Source: an uncultured Prevotella sp.
GTDB taxonomy: Bacteria; Bacteroidota; Bacteroidia; Bacteroidales; Bacteroidaceae
Reading direction: 5' to 3'
Length of the DNA stretch: 64,000 nt
Assembly (NCBI GenBank): GCA_946415245.1
Contig: CAMKRS010000003.1
Span: forward strand, 36,350 to 100,349
The notes beneath the pieces are model-generated. The model was not told the DNA's origin. It made no database searches and was given only the letters and a program-made list of their open reading frames with translations. A program made the position numbers and the translations under genes. This document shows positions 1 through 10,314 of the stretch, in pieces (the first letter of the stretch is position 1; the number at the start of each line of letters is the position of its first letter).

Positions 1-455
1 CACCTTATGCCTACAACTCCATCATCGACTTCTACGATAACATCGTGTCTTGCAAAAATGCCCTATATGGCAGCATGGGTGCTACCACGCCTAATGAAAA
101 GTCGCTCATCTACTTCTGCAAGAATGCTGGTAATACCACGCTAGCAGCTCAGGCCAACACCGTTGTCAGCAAACTCGACAATGCACTGGCTAAGATCAAG
201 GCCATGAAGGCGCCGTTTGCTCTCTATTACAGTGATGCATCTTGTAAGGTAGCCATTGATGCACTTGGTGAACTGGACGATGCCCTTGGTGAGCTGGCCG
301 AGACGCTGAAGGCTTACGCAGGCAACGAGACCGTTGAGAATCAGTGTCAGGTAATAAACGAGAACTATGTCGACAACGTGGTTGTTGCCACCTATCGTCT
401 CCTCGCTGATAATGCCCAGAAACTTTATCAGTCTATTGTGAATATTAAGAAATAA
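1..455 (+). CDS. Imelysin-family (peptidase M75-like) protein, 3' part; open at left window edge
   Basis: Frame is open from nt 3 (PYAYNSIIDFYDNIVSCKNALYGS...); helical imelysin-like C-terminus; followed directly by a di-heme oxidoreductase gene, a common Bacteroidetes neighbour. Confidence 0.6.
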   Translation, partial: PYAYNSIIDFYDNIVSCKNALYGSMGATTPNEKSLIYFCKNAGNTTLAAQANTVVSKLDNALAKIKAMKAPFALYYSDASCKVAIDALGELDDALGELAETLKAYAGNETVENQCQVINENYVDNVVVATYRLLADNAQKLYQSIVNIKK

Positions 456-467
456 AACTTTTAGCTT

Positions 468-2177
468 ATGAACAGACTATCATTCTTTGGTAGTATGCTA
501 TTAGGTGCCTTCATCACCGTCGGATGTTCCGACGGTGATGATGCCGCTAATCCCACCACATGGGATATCGGCGAACCTACGACTACCGATTATCCAGAAG
601 ATTACTATGCCGGAGGTCTGCTCGGTACCACTGCCGAGAACTCTTCCACAGCTTTCAAACAGCCCTCGAAGGCGGTTGAAACCGCAGGCATGATGACGGC
701 CTTCAACGAAGGCGAGTATCTCTTTGAGAAAGACTACAACACCAACACCGATGGCGCTTTCCACGGACTGGGTCCTGTCTATGTGCGTCGCGGTTGTCTC
801 TATTGTCACCCAGGCTACGGTCACGGTGCCCGTCAGACAGACTACAAGGCCGATACCCATCGCAACGGTTATCTGCTCGTCATCTACGACAAGACCACCA
901 ATGCCTACATTCGTTCGGTGGCTGGTATGCCGCAGACGGGAGCCGTAAAACCTTTCAAGGCGCCTATCGACGAGAATCAGATCCGTATTGCGTGGAACAA
1001 CTATACTGACGAATGGGGCAATCAGTTCCCTGATGGTGAAACCTATTCACTCATCTATCCTGAAGTATCCATCCCCTACTCTGCCTACTATGCACCTGTG
1101 ATTGTGGCCCGTGGCGGTAGCGATGTAACACTGGATGAGGCTCAGTATAATAACGAGATTGGTGTATTGCTCGAATCCACCATCGGTATCTACGGCACAG
1201 GTCTGACGGATGCCATTCCCGATGAAGATATCACTGCGCAATGGAAGTCGGAGAGCGACTATTTCAACAGCATCGGCAAGACTGATGCCCTGAACCCTGT
1301 TATGTGGGATCAGACGACCGGCACTTGGAAGAGCTATTACAGCAATTCACTGCAGGGTGATGGCACAAAGTATGTGCGTCGCTATACCTATGCGATGTCG
1401 CGTGGTCCTATCCTCGATGCTGCTGGTGCCAACGCTATTTGGAACATCACCAATGTGACACGCTCCGATCGTCGTTATCACTACCTCGATCTTGCCGGCA
1501 TCTATTATGCCACAAAGTCATCACAGGATCCAGAGGTACAGGCAGGATTCACAGACTACATCAATCGCATCGATCCCACAGGTGCTCATCCCGAGTGGCA
1601 TACAGGCAACCTCGAGAAAGATATCTACACCTATCTCACCAGCAAACAACTGGATGCTGAGATGACTGATGCACAGTACAAGAACCTCATGATCTGGCAT
1701 CGTGGACTGGCTGTTCCTGCAGCCCGTAACACCACCACCGAGGACTTTAAGAAAGGCAAGGAACTTTTCTCGCAGATTGGCTGTGCCAATTGTCACCGTC
1801 CCTCGTGGCAGACGGGTGAGGATCATATTCAGGATCCCGCCAAGTTCTTTACCTCTGACAGTGATATGCCGCGCTATCCGCATCAGAAGATCTGGCCTTA
1901 CACCGACTTCGTACAGCACCGCTTGTGGATGAAGAACGACATCCGCACGGGTTGGTGTCGTACTACCCCGCTATGGGGACGTGGTCTCGCTGGCAAGACC
2001 GGCAGTGGTGTGGAGCGCTTGCACGACTGTCGTGCTCGTAATGTGTTGGAGGCCATCATGTGGCACGGGTGTAAGAACGAGGGCGGAACGAGCGATGCCT
2101 ACCAGACCGTTGTGAAGTTCCGCAACCTGACGAAGAAGGAACGCGAGCAATTGATTTACTTTATTGAATCCATTTAA
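468..2177 (+). CDS. Di-heme oxidoreductase / thiol oxidoreductase-like lipoprotein (DUF1111 family)
   Basis: Two CXXCH motifs (GCLYCHPG, GCANCHRP); lipobox TVGC followed by SDGDD. Confidence 0.8.
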   Translation: MNRLSFFGSMLLGAFITVGCSDGDDAANPTTWDIGEPTTTDYPEDYYAGGLLGTTAENSSTAFKQPSKAVETAGMMTAFNEGEYLFEKDYNTNTDGAFHGLGPVYVRRGCLYCHPGYGHGARQTDYKADTHRNGYLLVIYDKTTNAYIRSVAGMPQTGAVKPFKAPIDENQIRIAWNNYTDEWGNQFPDGETYSLIYPEVSIPYSAYYAPVIVARGGSDVTLDEAQYNNEIGVLLESTIGIYGTGLTDAIPDEDITAQWKSESDYFNSIGKTDALNPVMWDQTTGTWKSYYSNSLQGDGTKYVRRYTYAMSRGPILDAAGANAIWNITNVTRSDRRYHYLDLAGIYYATKSSQDPEVQAGFTDYINRIDPTGAHPEWHTGNLEKDIYTYLTSKQLDAEMTDAQYKNLMIWHRGLAVPAARNTTTEDFKKGKELFSQIGCANCHRPSWQTGEDHIQDPAKFFTSDSDMPRYPHQKIWPYTDFVQHRLWMKNDIRTGWCRTTPLWGRGLAGKTGSGVERLHDCRARNVLEAIMWHGCKNEGGTSDAYQTVVKFRNLTKKEREQLIYFIESI

Positions 2178-2226
2178 CGGCTATAGGTATTGCGTTTTTC
2201 GATTTAATTTCGTACCTTTGCAGCCG

Positions 2227-4308
2227 ATGAAATGGACAAAGATAACCGTCTGCTCCCTATACACGCTCATTGTAGTGTGTATAGGGTTTGCTACTGTCAT
2301 AGAAAAATACCGCGGCACCACGTTTGTCAGTGAGCATATCTATGGTGCTTGGTGGTTTTCTGCACTATGGGCAGTACTCACCATAGTGGCACTTGTCTAT
2401 ATCATCCAGCAACGGTTGTATAAGCGCCTGGCGGTGATGTTGCTCCACCTGTCGTTTGTGGTGATATTGGCAGGTGCACTCACCACACACCTCTTTGCCC
2501 GCAGAGGCATCGTCAGACTTAGGACTAATGTGCCAGAAATGATTTTCATCGATAAAGACAATAGGGTGGAACATTTGCCTTTCTCACTGACACTGAAGGA
2601 GTTTCGTATCATCAACTATCCTGGCACCGATGCGCCACTCGACTATCAGAGCATCGTCAAAAGTGGTAATGACGAGGTCGTCGTCTCTATGAACCACATC
2701 GGCAATATCGATGGCTACCGCCTGTTCCAGCAGAGCTACGACACCGATGGCGAGGGTGTGACACTGGGTATCAGCCATGATCCCTACGGTATCGCCATCA
2801 CCTACGTGGGCTATCTTTTACTATTGATAGGTATCATCGCCACCCTATTGTCGCGAAAGACCCAGATGCGCTCGCTTTATCGCAAAGCCATCGCGGTGAC
2901 AGTGCTTTTCTTCGGCATGAACACTGGCGCGGTAGCAAATTCTTGCGTCCCTTCGGTAGCAAGCGGCATAGCCGAGTCTTCACTCTTCACTCTTCACTCT
3001 TCACTTCCTGTCGTAGACGCAGACATCGCCCACCGCATGGGCACCATCCATGTGCTCTACAACAACCGCATCTGTCCGCTCAACACCGTCGCCACCGACT
3101 TCACCATGAAGCTTACGGGTAGTGCTTCGTGGAAAGGTTATTCTGCCGACGAGGTGTTTTTCAGTTGGATGATCTATTACATGCCGTGGGAGGAAGAGTT
3201 GCTCAAAAATAACCCCAAGCAGAAAGGTGCTGAGGAAAGGAAAGCTATCGTCGAGATGTTCTACAACGGACAGTTTACCAAAATATTCCCCTATCGTTTA
3301 GACGACGCCGTCAGTTGGTACTCGCCAGGCGGACAGGTATTACCGAGGGAGATTCCCGTCAAGGAACAGTTCTTCATCAAGCAGTCGATGGACTTTCTCA
3401 CTGAAGCCATCGTCACAGGACAGCGCGACCGTGCCTTTGAGATTATTGCGAAGATCAAACTCTTCCAACAAGACATGATCGGCGACGTCTTGCCCAGCAA
3501 GAGCAAAACCCAGGCAGAACTCTTCTTTAATAAGATGTACAGTCAGAAGTGGCCGGTATTCCTATCACTGACGCTCAGCCTGCTGCTGTGTATCGCTATG
3601 CTCTTTTGGCGGAAGCGAGTGATTCGCTATTCTCTTTTCACTTTTGCTTTCCTCCTCTTCGCTTACATCACTCTCTCGCTTGGCTTACGCTGGTGGCTTG
3701 GTGGTCATATCCCCGTGAGCAATGGCCCAGAGACTATGCTCTTCATGGCATGGGTGATGCTTTTGCTCACCATCCTGATACAAAAGAAATTCCCCATCAT
3801 CCTGGCTTTCGGACCACTCATAAGCTCTTTCTGTCTCTTGGTGGCTATGCTCGGCGGCAGCAGTTCTCAGCTTACACCTCTCATGCCTGTGTTGCAGTCG
3901 CCGTTGCTGTCCATCCACGTGATGACCGTCATGTGCGCCTACGCCCTCTTTGCCTTGCAGATGCTCTTAGGCATCTACGCCTTTGGGGCCCCCAACTCCA
4001 ACTTGGAGCGAATCACGGCTCTTTCGCAACTCTTGCTCTACCCAGCCGTTTTCCTGCTTACCATCGGTATCTTCCTTGGTGCTGTCTGGGCCAATGTATC
4101 GTGGGGAAACTACTGGTCGTGGGATCCTAAAGAGTCGTGGGCACTCATCACCCTCATGGTCTATGCTGTCCCACTCCACAAGTCGTCTATCAGCCGCTTC
4201 CGCAGCACCCGCTTTTACCACAGCTACATGATCTGTGCCTTCCTCGCCGTCATCATCACCTATTTCGGTGTGAATTACCTGTTGGGAGGAATGCACAGTT
4301 ATGCCTGA
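2227..4308 (+). CDS. Fused ResB-CcsA cytochrome c biogenesis protein; start set at the internal ATG
   Basis: N-terminal ResB-like TM region; C-terminal WANVSWGNYWSWDPKESW tryptophan-rich CcsA signature; TACCTTTG promoter ends 6 nt before ATG 2227. Confidence 0.85.
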   Translation: MKWTKITVCSLYTLIVVCIGFATVIEKYRGTTFVSEHIYGAWWFSALWAVLTIVALVYIIQQRLYKRLAVMLLHLSFVVILAGALTTHLFARRGIVRLRTNVPEMIFIDKDNRVEHLPFSLTLKEFRIINYPGTDAPLDYQSIVKSGNDEVVVSMNHIGNIDGYRLFQQSYDTDGEGVTLGISHDPYGIAITYVGYLLLLIGIIATLLSRKTQMRSLYRKAIAVTVLFFGMNTGAVANSCVPSVASGIAESSLFTLHSSLPVVDADIAHRMGTIHVLYNNRICPLNTVATDFTMKLTGSASWKGYSADEVFFSWMIYYMPWEEELLKNNPKQKGAEERKAIVEMFYNGQFTKIFPYRLDDAVSWYSPGGQVLPREIPVKEQFFIKQSMDFLTEAIVTGQRDRAFEIIAKIKLFQQDMIGDVLPSKSKTQAELFFNKMYSQKWPVFLSLTLSLLLCIAMLFWRKRVIRYSLFTFAFLLFAYITLSLGLRWWLGGHIPVSNGPETMLFMAWVMLLLTILIQKKFPIILAFGPLISSFCLLVAMLGGSSSQLTPLMPVLQSPLLSIHVMTVMCAYALFALQMLLGIYAFGAPNSNLERITALSQLLLYPAVFLLTIGIFLGAVWANVSWGNYWSWDPKESWALITLMVYAVPLHKSSISRFRSTRFYHSYMICAFLAVIITYFGVNYLLGGMHSYA

Positions 4309-4312
4309 TTTC

Positions 4313-4960
4313 TTAAATATAAAATTCTGAGGAATCTACCAATCCTGCTCGTAAAGCGTATTTGATGACCTCGTGAGCCGTATTGACACCGAGTTTGCGG
4401 AAGATGTTCTTGCGGTGAGTAGTGATGGTGTGGACACTCGAGAAGCGCTCGTTGGCAATCTCTTTGGTGGTCTTGCCCTGAGCGATAGCACGCACGATCT
4501 CCGTCTCCGTCTCCGTCAGGATGCTGGGGTTCTCTTCATCTTCCTGTTGCTGGTTGATGATCACTTCCAACGCCCGCTGACTGATATGACGGTTGTGACG
4601 GCTGACAGCATCGAGGGCATCGCGGATATCCTTCAGCGGACCATCCTTGAACACGATGCTGAACTGGTGGGATGAATAGACCACGCGGCGCAGGAACTGC
4701 GGAGTGAGTTCATCGCTGATGAGAATCCACTCTGACAGTGCAAAACGCTCAGCGACAATCAGCAACTGATCCTCGTCGGCGAAGTCGAACAGCGTGTAGT
4801 CGAGCAGCACGACAGCATTCTCGTGTTCCTTCAACAGCTGAACGAGTCCGGCCTTGTCGCTAGCCTTGTAGATGTCGTTTTCACCCTTCTGGCGAATCAG
4901 ACTCTCCAGCGCGAACCGCGTCAGTTCCTGATTGTCTGCTAAGATATATTTTCCCATCAT
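4313..4960 (-). CDS. LuxR-family response regulator (orphan)
   Basis: Receiver-like N-terminus (VVLLDYTLF) and C-terminal LuxR HTH (LTETETEIVRAIAQGKTTKEIANERFSSVHTITTHRKNIFRKLGV). Confidence 0.85.
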   Translation of the reverse strand: MMGKYILADNQELTRFALESLIRQKGENDIYKASDKAGLVQLLKEHENAVVLLDYTLFDFADEDQLLIVAERFALSEWILISDELTPQFLRRVVYSSHQFSIVFKDGPLKDIRDALDAVSRHNRHISQRALEVIINQQQEDEENPSILTETETEIVRAIAQGKTTKEIANERFSSVHTITTHRKNIFRKLGVNTAHEVIKYALRAGLVDSSEFYI

Positions 4961-4994
4961 TTACCTATTTGCGTGCAAAGGTACAAACTTTTTT

Positions 4995-6281
4995 TTAAAT
5001 TTTGTCGAGTGCCTGCGACAAATCATCAATGATGTCGTCGATATGCTCTGTACCGATACTCAGACGGATGGTCGACGGTGTGATGTGCTGCTCGGCAAGT
5101 TCCTCAGGCGAGAGCTGTGAGTGGGTGGTGGTGTAAGGATGGATCACCAGACTTTTCACATCGGCCACATTGGCCAGCAACGAGAAGATCTGCAAGGCAT
5201 CGATGAACTTCCAGGCCTCTTCCTGTCCACCCTTGATCTCGAAGGTGAAGATCGAGGCACCACCGTTGGGGAAATACTTCTGATACAACTTGTGGTCGTG
5301 ATGACTCTCGAGGGCCGGATGGTTCACCTTGGCCACCTTCGGATGGTTGGCGAGAAAATCGACGACCTTCAGGGCATTCTCCACATGACGCTCTACACGC
5401 AGACTCAATGTCTCAACACCCTGCAAGAGGATGAAGGCATTGAAGGGCGAGATAGCAGCACCGGTATCACGCAGGATGACGGCACGGATGCGGGTGACGT
5501 AAGCGGCTGCACCTACTGCATCAGCAAAGACGATACCATGATACGAGGGATCGGGCTTAGAGAGCGTGGGGAACTTGTCGTTCTGTTTCCAATCGAACTT
5601 ACCACCATCGACGATGACACCACCGAGGCTTGAACCGTGACCACCCAGGAACTTCGTTGCCGAATGCACCACAATGTCAGCTCCGTGCTCCAACGGACGA
5701 ATCAGATACGGTGTACCAAACGTGTTGTCGACGATAAACGGAATACCGTGCTTGTGGGCCACAGCTGCCACACCTTCGAGGTCGAGCACGTCAGAGTTGG
5801 GGTTGCCGAAAGTCTCGGCATATACTACTTTTGTGTTGGGTTGGATAGCAGCTTCGAGGGCCTCGAGGTCGTTCACATTGATAATCGTATTCGTGATGCC
5901 CTGAGTAGCCAGCGTGTGGGTAATCAGGTTGTATGAACCACCATAGAGGTTATCAGCAGCCACGATATGATCGCCATTCTGTACGATGTTCTGCAGCGCA
6001 TAGGTGATAGCAGCAGCACCAGAGGCAACTGCCAATCCGGCTACACCACCCTCGAGGGCAGCAACGCGATCCTCGAACACACCCTGAGTCGAATTGGTCA
6101 GACGACCATAGATATTACCTGCATCGCGAAGACCGAAACGGTCGGCTGCGTGCTGAGAGTTGTGGAACACATACGACGTGGTCTGATAGATGGGCACTGC
6201 GCGAGCGTCAGTTGCGGGGTCTGCCTGTTCCTGGCCTACATGAAGCTGTAAAGTCTCAAACTTGTAATTCTTTGTACTCAT
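4995..6281 (-). CDS. metY: O-acetylhomoserine aminocarboxypropyltransferase/cysteine synthase
   Basis: Cys/Met metabolism PLP-enzyme signature, VVHSATKFLGGHGSSLGGVIVDGG. Confidence 0.85.
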   Translation of the reverse strand: MSTKNYKFETLQLHVGQEQADPATDARAVPIYQTTSYVFHNSQHAADRFGLRDAGNIYGRLTNSTQGVFEDRVAALEGGVAGLAVASGAAAITYALQNIVQNGDHIVAADNLYGGSYNLITHTLATQGITNTIINVNDLEALEAAIQPNTKVVYAETFGNPNSDVLDLEGVAAVAHKHGIPFIVDNTFGTPYLIRPLEHGADIVVHSATKFLGGHGSSLGGVIVDGGKFDWKQNDKFPTLSKPDPSYHGIVFADAVGAAAYVTRIRAVILRDTGAAISPFNAFILLQGVETLSLRVERHVENALKVVDFLANHPKVAKVNHPALESHHDHKLYQKYFPNGGASIFTFEIKGGQEEAWKFIDALQIFSLLANVADVKSLVIHPYTTTHSQLSPEELAEQHITPSTIRLSIGTEHIDDIIDDLSQALDKI

Positions 6282-6290
6282 AACCTTATC

Positions 6291-6400
6291 CTTTCTTAAT
6301 TTTTAATTGTTAATACTGTTTCTATTCCCTTTTGGTTTACGCCGCTTTCCTGATTGACAGGAAAAGCTCAAATGTCTTTTCGACGGTGCAAAGGTACGAA
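6291..6400 (-). promoter_or_regulatory. metY promoter and 5' leader with a strong hairpin
   Basis: Minus strand: GTACCTTTG promoter, then GCTTTTCCTG-TCAAT-CAGGAAAGC hairpin, then GGCGTAAACCAAAAGGG. Confidence 0.45.
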
Positions 6401-6524
6401 CTTTAGAAATATCTTCCAAATTTCTTGCAGAATTCAGAAAATATCGCTATATTTGCAGCCGAGAAAGAAAATCTTTCCATACAGGCCCCTTTTGAGCGCC
6501 TCAAACAGAATAAAAATCTAAATT

Positions 6525-6989
6525 ATGGCGGAAATCCTCGACGAAACCGACCTGCAGATACTGAAAACGCTGCAAAAAAACGCGAAATTGACCACAAAAG
6601 AGCTGGCCGATGCCGTTCATCTGACCCCAACACCCGTCTTTGAGCGTCAAAAACGACTTGAGAAGAAAGGCTATATTAAGAAGTATGTGGCAATCCTCGA
6701 TCCAGAGATGCTGGGTCAAGGTCTGCAAGTGTTCTGCAAAGTGAAACTCAAGCAGATCAACCACGAGATAGCCGACGCATTCAACCGTCGTATCCAGCGC
6801 ATACCCGAAGTCACCGAGTGCTATAACACCTCGGGCGCCTACGACTACTTATTAAAGGTACGTGCACGCGATATGAAACAATATCAGGAGTTTGTGCTCA
6901 ACAAACTCGGCGAGATAGAGAGTCTGGCCTCTATCGAGAGTACCTTCGTGATGAGCGAACTGAAACAGAATTACGGTATCAACATCTAA
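6525..6989 (+). CDS. Lrp/AsnC family transcriptional regulator
   Basis: N-terminal HTH (LDETDLQILKTLQKNAKLTTKELADAVHLTPTPVFERQKRLEKKGYI) and RAM-like domain. Confidence 0.92.
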   Translation: MAEILDETDLQILKTLQKNAKLTTKELADAVHLTPTPVFERQKRLEKKGYIKKYVAILDPEMLGQGLQVFCKVKLKQINHEIADAFNRRIQRIPEVTECYNTSGAYDYLLKVRARDMKQYQEFVLNKLGEIESLASIESTFVMSELKQNYGINI

Positions 6990-7014
6990 CAGAAATCATA
7001 AAAAATAAGACTAT

Positions 7015-7740
7015 ATGAAAAGAATTCTTATCGCCCTCTTTGCAGCCGTCATCGCTGCTGTAAATGTCAACGCTCAGTTTAGGAGCACCTATTTCACCGC
7101 TGACGAGATGCCCAATGGTGTCGTCTTCCTGCCATCACCGCCCGACACCACATCGATACTGTTCATCAGCGATTACGCCCAATATATGTGGGGTAAGACC
7201 ATCCGCAACACAGAACGCGGACAAGAAGCCATCGACCATGTGGTGACGTCAGTATCTGAAATGGCGGCCCTTTTCAGCAAACCCTTTGGTATGACCATCT
7301 CAAGAGAGGCAACGCCCGCTATCTACAAGATGCTGTTGAAGGCGATTCCCACCCTACGTCTGAGTGCTGTCCATCCCAAGGAGACCTATATGCGCAAGCG
7401 ACCCTATGTCAGGATGAACGAGACAACACCTGTTCCTCAGGAAGAAGAGGAACTGCGCAATTCCGGCTCCTACCCTTCCGGACATGCCATCCGAGGTTGG
7501 GGAATGGCTCTGTTGCTGGCAGAAATCAATCCTGCAGCACAAGATGCCTTGTTGAAATTGGGTTATGAATGGGGAGAGAGCCGCGTCATCCTCGGCTATC
7601 ACTGGCAGACGGATATCGATGCCGCCATCGCTCTGGCCTCAGCCAGCTATGCCCGCCTGCACACCAGCCAAGAGTTTCTCGACGATATGGCCAAAGCCCG
7701 CGAGGAATATGCCTGCCTGAGTAAAAACCAGACGCGCTAA
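7015..7740 (+). CDS. Class A non-specific acid phosphatase / PAP2 family, exported
   Basis: Signal peptide; KRPYVR...GSYPSGHA...SRVILGYHWQTDIDA PAP2 motifs. Confidence 0.85.
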   Translation: MKRILIALFAAVIAAVNVNAQFRSTYFTADEMPNGVVFLPSPPDTTSILFISDYAQYMWGKTIRNTERGQEAIDHVVTSVSEMAALFSKPFGMTISREATPAIYKMLLKAIPTLRLSAVHPKETYMRKRPYVRMNETTPVPQEEEELRNSGSYPSGHAIRGWGMALLLAEINPAAQDALLKLGYEWGESRVILGYHWQTDIDAAIALASASYARLHTSQEFLDDMAKAREEYACLSKNQTR

Positions 7741-7862
7741 TCCCCGTTTTTTCAAATGTGGTGCGGCGCTTCAACTTGTCATTGCAACAATACTGATAAA
7801 CAAAAAAACTTTTTTCATATACCTTATTTTGATATTGTTTTTTTGTATCAAATGGGGCGTTT

Positions 7863-10040
7863 CTATTTCTCGCACAGGAAGTATTCCGACAGACCGTTCA
7901 CCACGCGATGCCGGAAGCTGAAGCGATAGTTGTTTATCGCCCTACCCAGTTTGTTCGATGACATCTTCTCGGCATCGAAATAGGCATATTTTGAGGCGAA
8001 GAGAGTGAGAATCTCTGAAGTTCCCCACCAACGGCCCTCGCCATCCTTAGGTTTGCGGAAAGTCTCTGCAATCATCTCCTCCAGCGGAACGGTACGCTGA
8101 TAAGGTTCGTTTTCCTTCATCAATTGGGTTATCTCGTCGTCTTCCAACCAGTAACGCTCCCCGTTGACTACCATCTGAAGCACTTGGGCGAAGAGCTGCG
8201 AGTGGTTGATATTATCGGTGAAATCAATGTTCTTTCCATTGGGAATGCCCACACAGACGAACCTTCTGGAGCCTGTGGGGTCAACCAACGGTTGCTTCTG
8301 ATTGGTAGTACCAATAAAAGAGGTATAACGACGGTATTGCTTGATGGTCTTGCCGTATGGCGGACGGAACTTGACATCACTCGACGACAGGAGATACTTC
8401 AGCACAATCTGCTGCGAATTGGTGGTCTTGTCGAACTCATCGATGTTGATGAGGGCAAAGGAGGTAAGGGCGATGTTCAGGTCGAACTCGTTCTTGAAGT
8501 TCAGCTTGTCATTATAGTAGTCGCGCAGTTCCTCAGGCAGCAGGATCTTGCAGAAACGAGTCTTTCCGCAACCTTGCCGACCTATCAGAAGTGGCGTTAA
8601 CGCATTGCCAGTCAACTGCTTATCACTCTCGCGCCACTGTGCCACCATACCCATCAGCCAATAGCGCAGATATTTCTCCCAATGCGGCTGGTCGGTGGGC
8701 ACACGGGCTGCAAGGTCTTTGATATAGTCGTGACCATCCCAAGTCGGGAGGTTCTTCAACCAAGTATTCACAGGGTCATACTGCTCGATGCGGGTGGAGT
8801 CGATAAAACGGTTCACGTCCTGATCCCACGACTTCAGTCCCTGTTCGCGAGCCTGAATGGTCATATCATTGCGCACCTCCTCCGTTAATGGCTTAAATGT
8901 CTGATCCTCAGAGTACTTATAGCGATACTCTGCCACACCCGTCATCAGGTTCTTGCGCATGTCGAAGTTGGCATTCAGAAACATCTCCGTGCGCATCGTC
9001 TGCAACGTCTCGTCAGGCACGCTCTTCAGTGGCTTCACCTTGTGTTTTTTCAGGTAGTCGGCTTGCAGACTGACGTCGTAGACCGATGAAAACACGTTTT
9101 TCACCAGTATGGGATCGGTGTTGAGGATTGGGTGTTCGAGGGTCAATCCCTGTGCGTGGGCCAATGGGATGCCTTGGTCCAGACAGAGACTGGCGATGCG
9201 CATCAGCATTTGCATCTGGCGGTCCTCGTCTGATACGTCTTCCAGCTTGAAATAGTCACCCAGCACCTGTTTCACGATGAAGAGCCAGTTGAGATGATAG
9301 GTACGCGTGATGGTGCGACCAGGCATCAGCATGTCGCTCTCCCAGGATATCCTGGCTGGTTCGGGCTGGTCATGCTTCTCCGTATCAGCCTTGAAAGGTC
9401 GGGCATCGGGGTTGAAGTACATCTCGGGGTCGGCACTCATATAGACGGTGCGCTCCAGCGTGGGCTCGAGATACTCGATGTCGAAGCCAAACTGGTTCTG
9501 GTAGGCTCTGCGAGCCGTCTCGTACAGGTTCTTATGAAACTGTCGCATCTCGTCTTCCTTCGTGGGCAACTCCTTCCCCTCAAACATCTCGCCTCGACAT
9601 ACGATCTTCACTGACTTTCCTGATCCGCCCAAGAATGCCATCACCGTCTCGTCCAGCCTCGCAGCCTGGTTCCTGACAACAACGGCATCTTCGTAAGTTT
9701 TCAGTCCGTTCACCTCGACCACCACCAGTCCGTTGTACTTCAGACCTTTCTGCATCTCCTTGTAGTTCATGCATTCTACAGCGAAGAGGATTCGTGGCAG
9801 GTTCACTGTATGCTGCTGGTCGTCGATGATGATCTGTCCGTTGTTCATTCGCTGCGGTTTCAGGAACTGATAGTTCAGGCGTACGTTGAACACCTTGCTT
9901 TCATCCGGTCCCTTGCGGATCATGTCTGCGAGTTCCGACAATTCTAAACGCTTGATGACTTCTTTCTTGCGCGAAACTTTCAAATAACTGATTTTCATAT
10001 CTGTTTTCTTGGTTTTTTGTTCTATATCCTTGTTGTTCAC
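7863..10040 (-). CDS. VirE-like protein: BT4734-type N-terminal domain plus VirE/SF3-like P-loop NTPase
   Basis: Walker A LIGRQGCGKTRF, Walker B-like FALINIDEFDK, N-terminal domain typical of Bacteroidales VirE_N proteins. Confidence 0.82.
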   Translation of the reverse strand: MNNKDIEQKTKKTDMKISYLKVSRKKEVIKRLELSELADMIRKGPDESKVFNVRLNYQFLKPQRMNNGQIIIDDQQHTVNLPRILFAVECMNYKEMQKGLKYNGLVVVEVNGLKTYEDAVVVRNQAARLDETVMAFLGGSGKSVKIVCRGEMFEGKELPTKEDEMRQFHKNLYETARRAYQNQFGFDIEYLEPTLERTVYMSADPEMYFNPDARPFKADTEKHDQPEPARISWESDMLMPGRTITRTYHLNWLFIVKQVLGDYFKLEDVSDEDRQMQMLMRIASLCLDQGIPLAHAQGLTLEHPILNTDPILVKNVFSSVYDVSLQADYLKKHKVKPLKSVPDETLQTMRTEMFLNANFDMRKNLMTGVAEYRYKYSEDQTFKPLTEEVRNDMTIQAREQGLKSWDQDVNRFIDSTRIEQYDPVNTWLKNLPTWDGHDYIKDLAARVPTDQPHWEKYLRYWLMGMVAQWRESDKQLTGNALTPLLIGRQGCGKTRFCKILLPEELRDYYNDKLNFKNEFDLNIALTSFALINIDEFDKTTNSQQIVLKYLLSSSDVKFRPPYGKTIKQYRRYTSFIGTTNQKQPLVDPTGSRRFVCVGIPNGKNIDFTDNINHSQLFAQVLQMVVNGERYWLEDDEITQLMKENEPYQRTVPLEEMIAETFRKPKDGEGRWWGTSEILTLFASKYAYFDAEKMSSNKLGRAINNYRFSFRHRVVNGLSEYFLCEK

Positions 10041-10314
10041 TTTCGGACTGCAAATATACTAAAAATCTGGCATATTTCCCAAATTTTCCAAGAGAATTGT
10101 TTCGTTTTTCATGCTTAATCCTACCAAAACTTCGAATTTTTCTTTATAAATCGAGTATTTCGCATCATTTATTCCACTACTTTAATCCTACTAATTCTCT
10201 ACTAATTCTCTACATTATTCCTATTTATTTTTTCACTATATCATAGTTGTTCCCTGCCTAGCCCGCAAGTTTCCTAAGCCCTTCTTGCAACTTTTCCGTC
10301 TAATCCTCGCTCAT

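Noticed and set aside
3549-4130. 193-aa ORF in another frame of the ResB-CcsA gene
   Set aside because: Overlaps a well-supported TM gene in an alternate frame; low-complexity His/Ala-rich composition typical of shadow ORFs.
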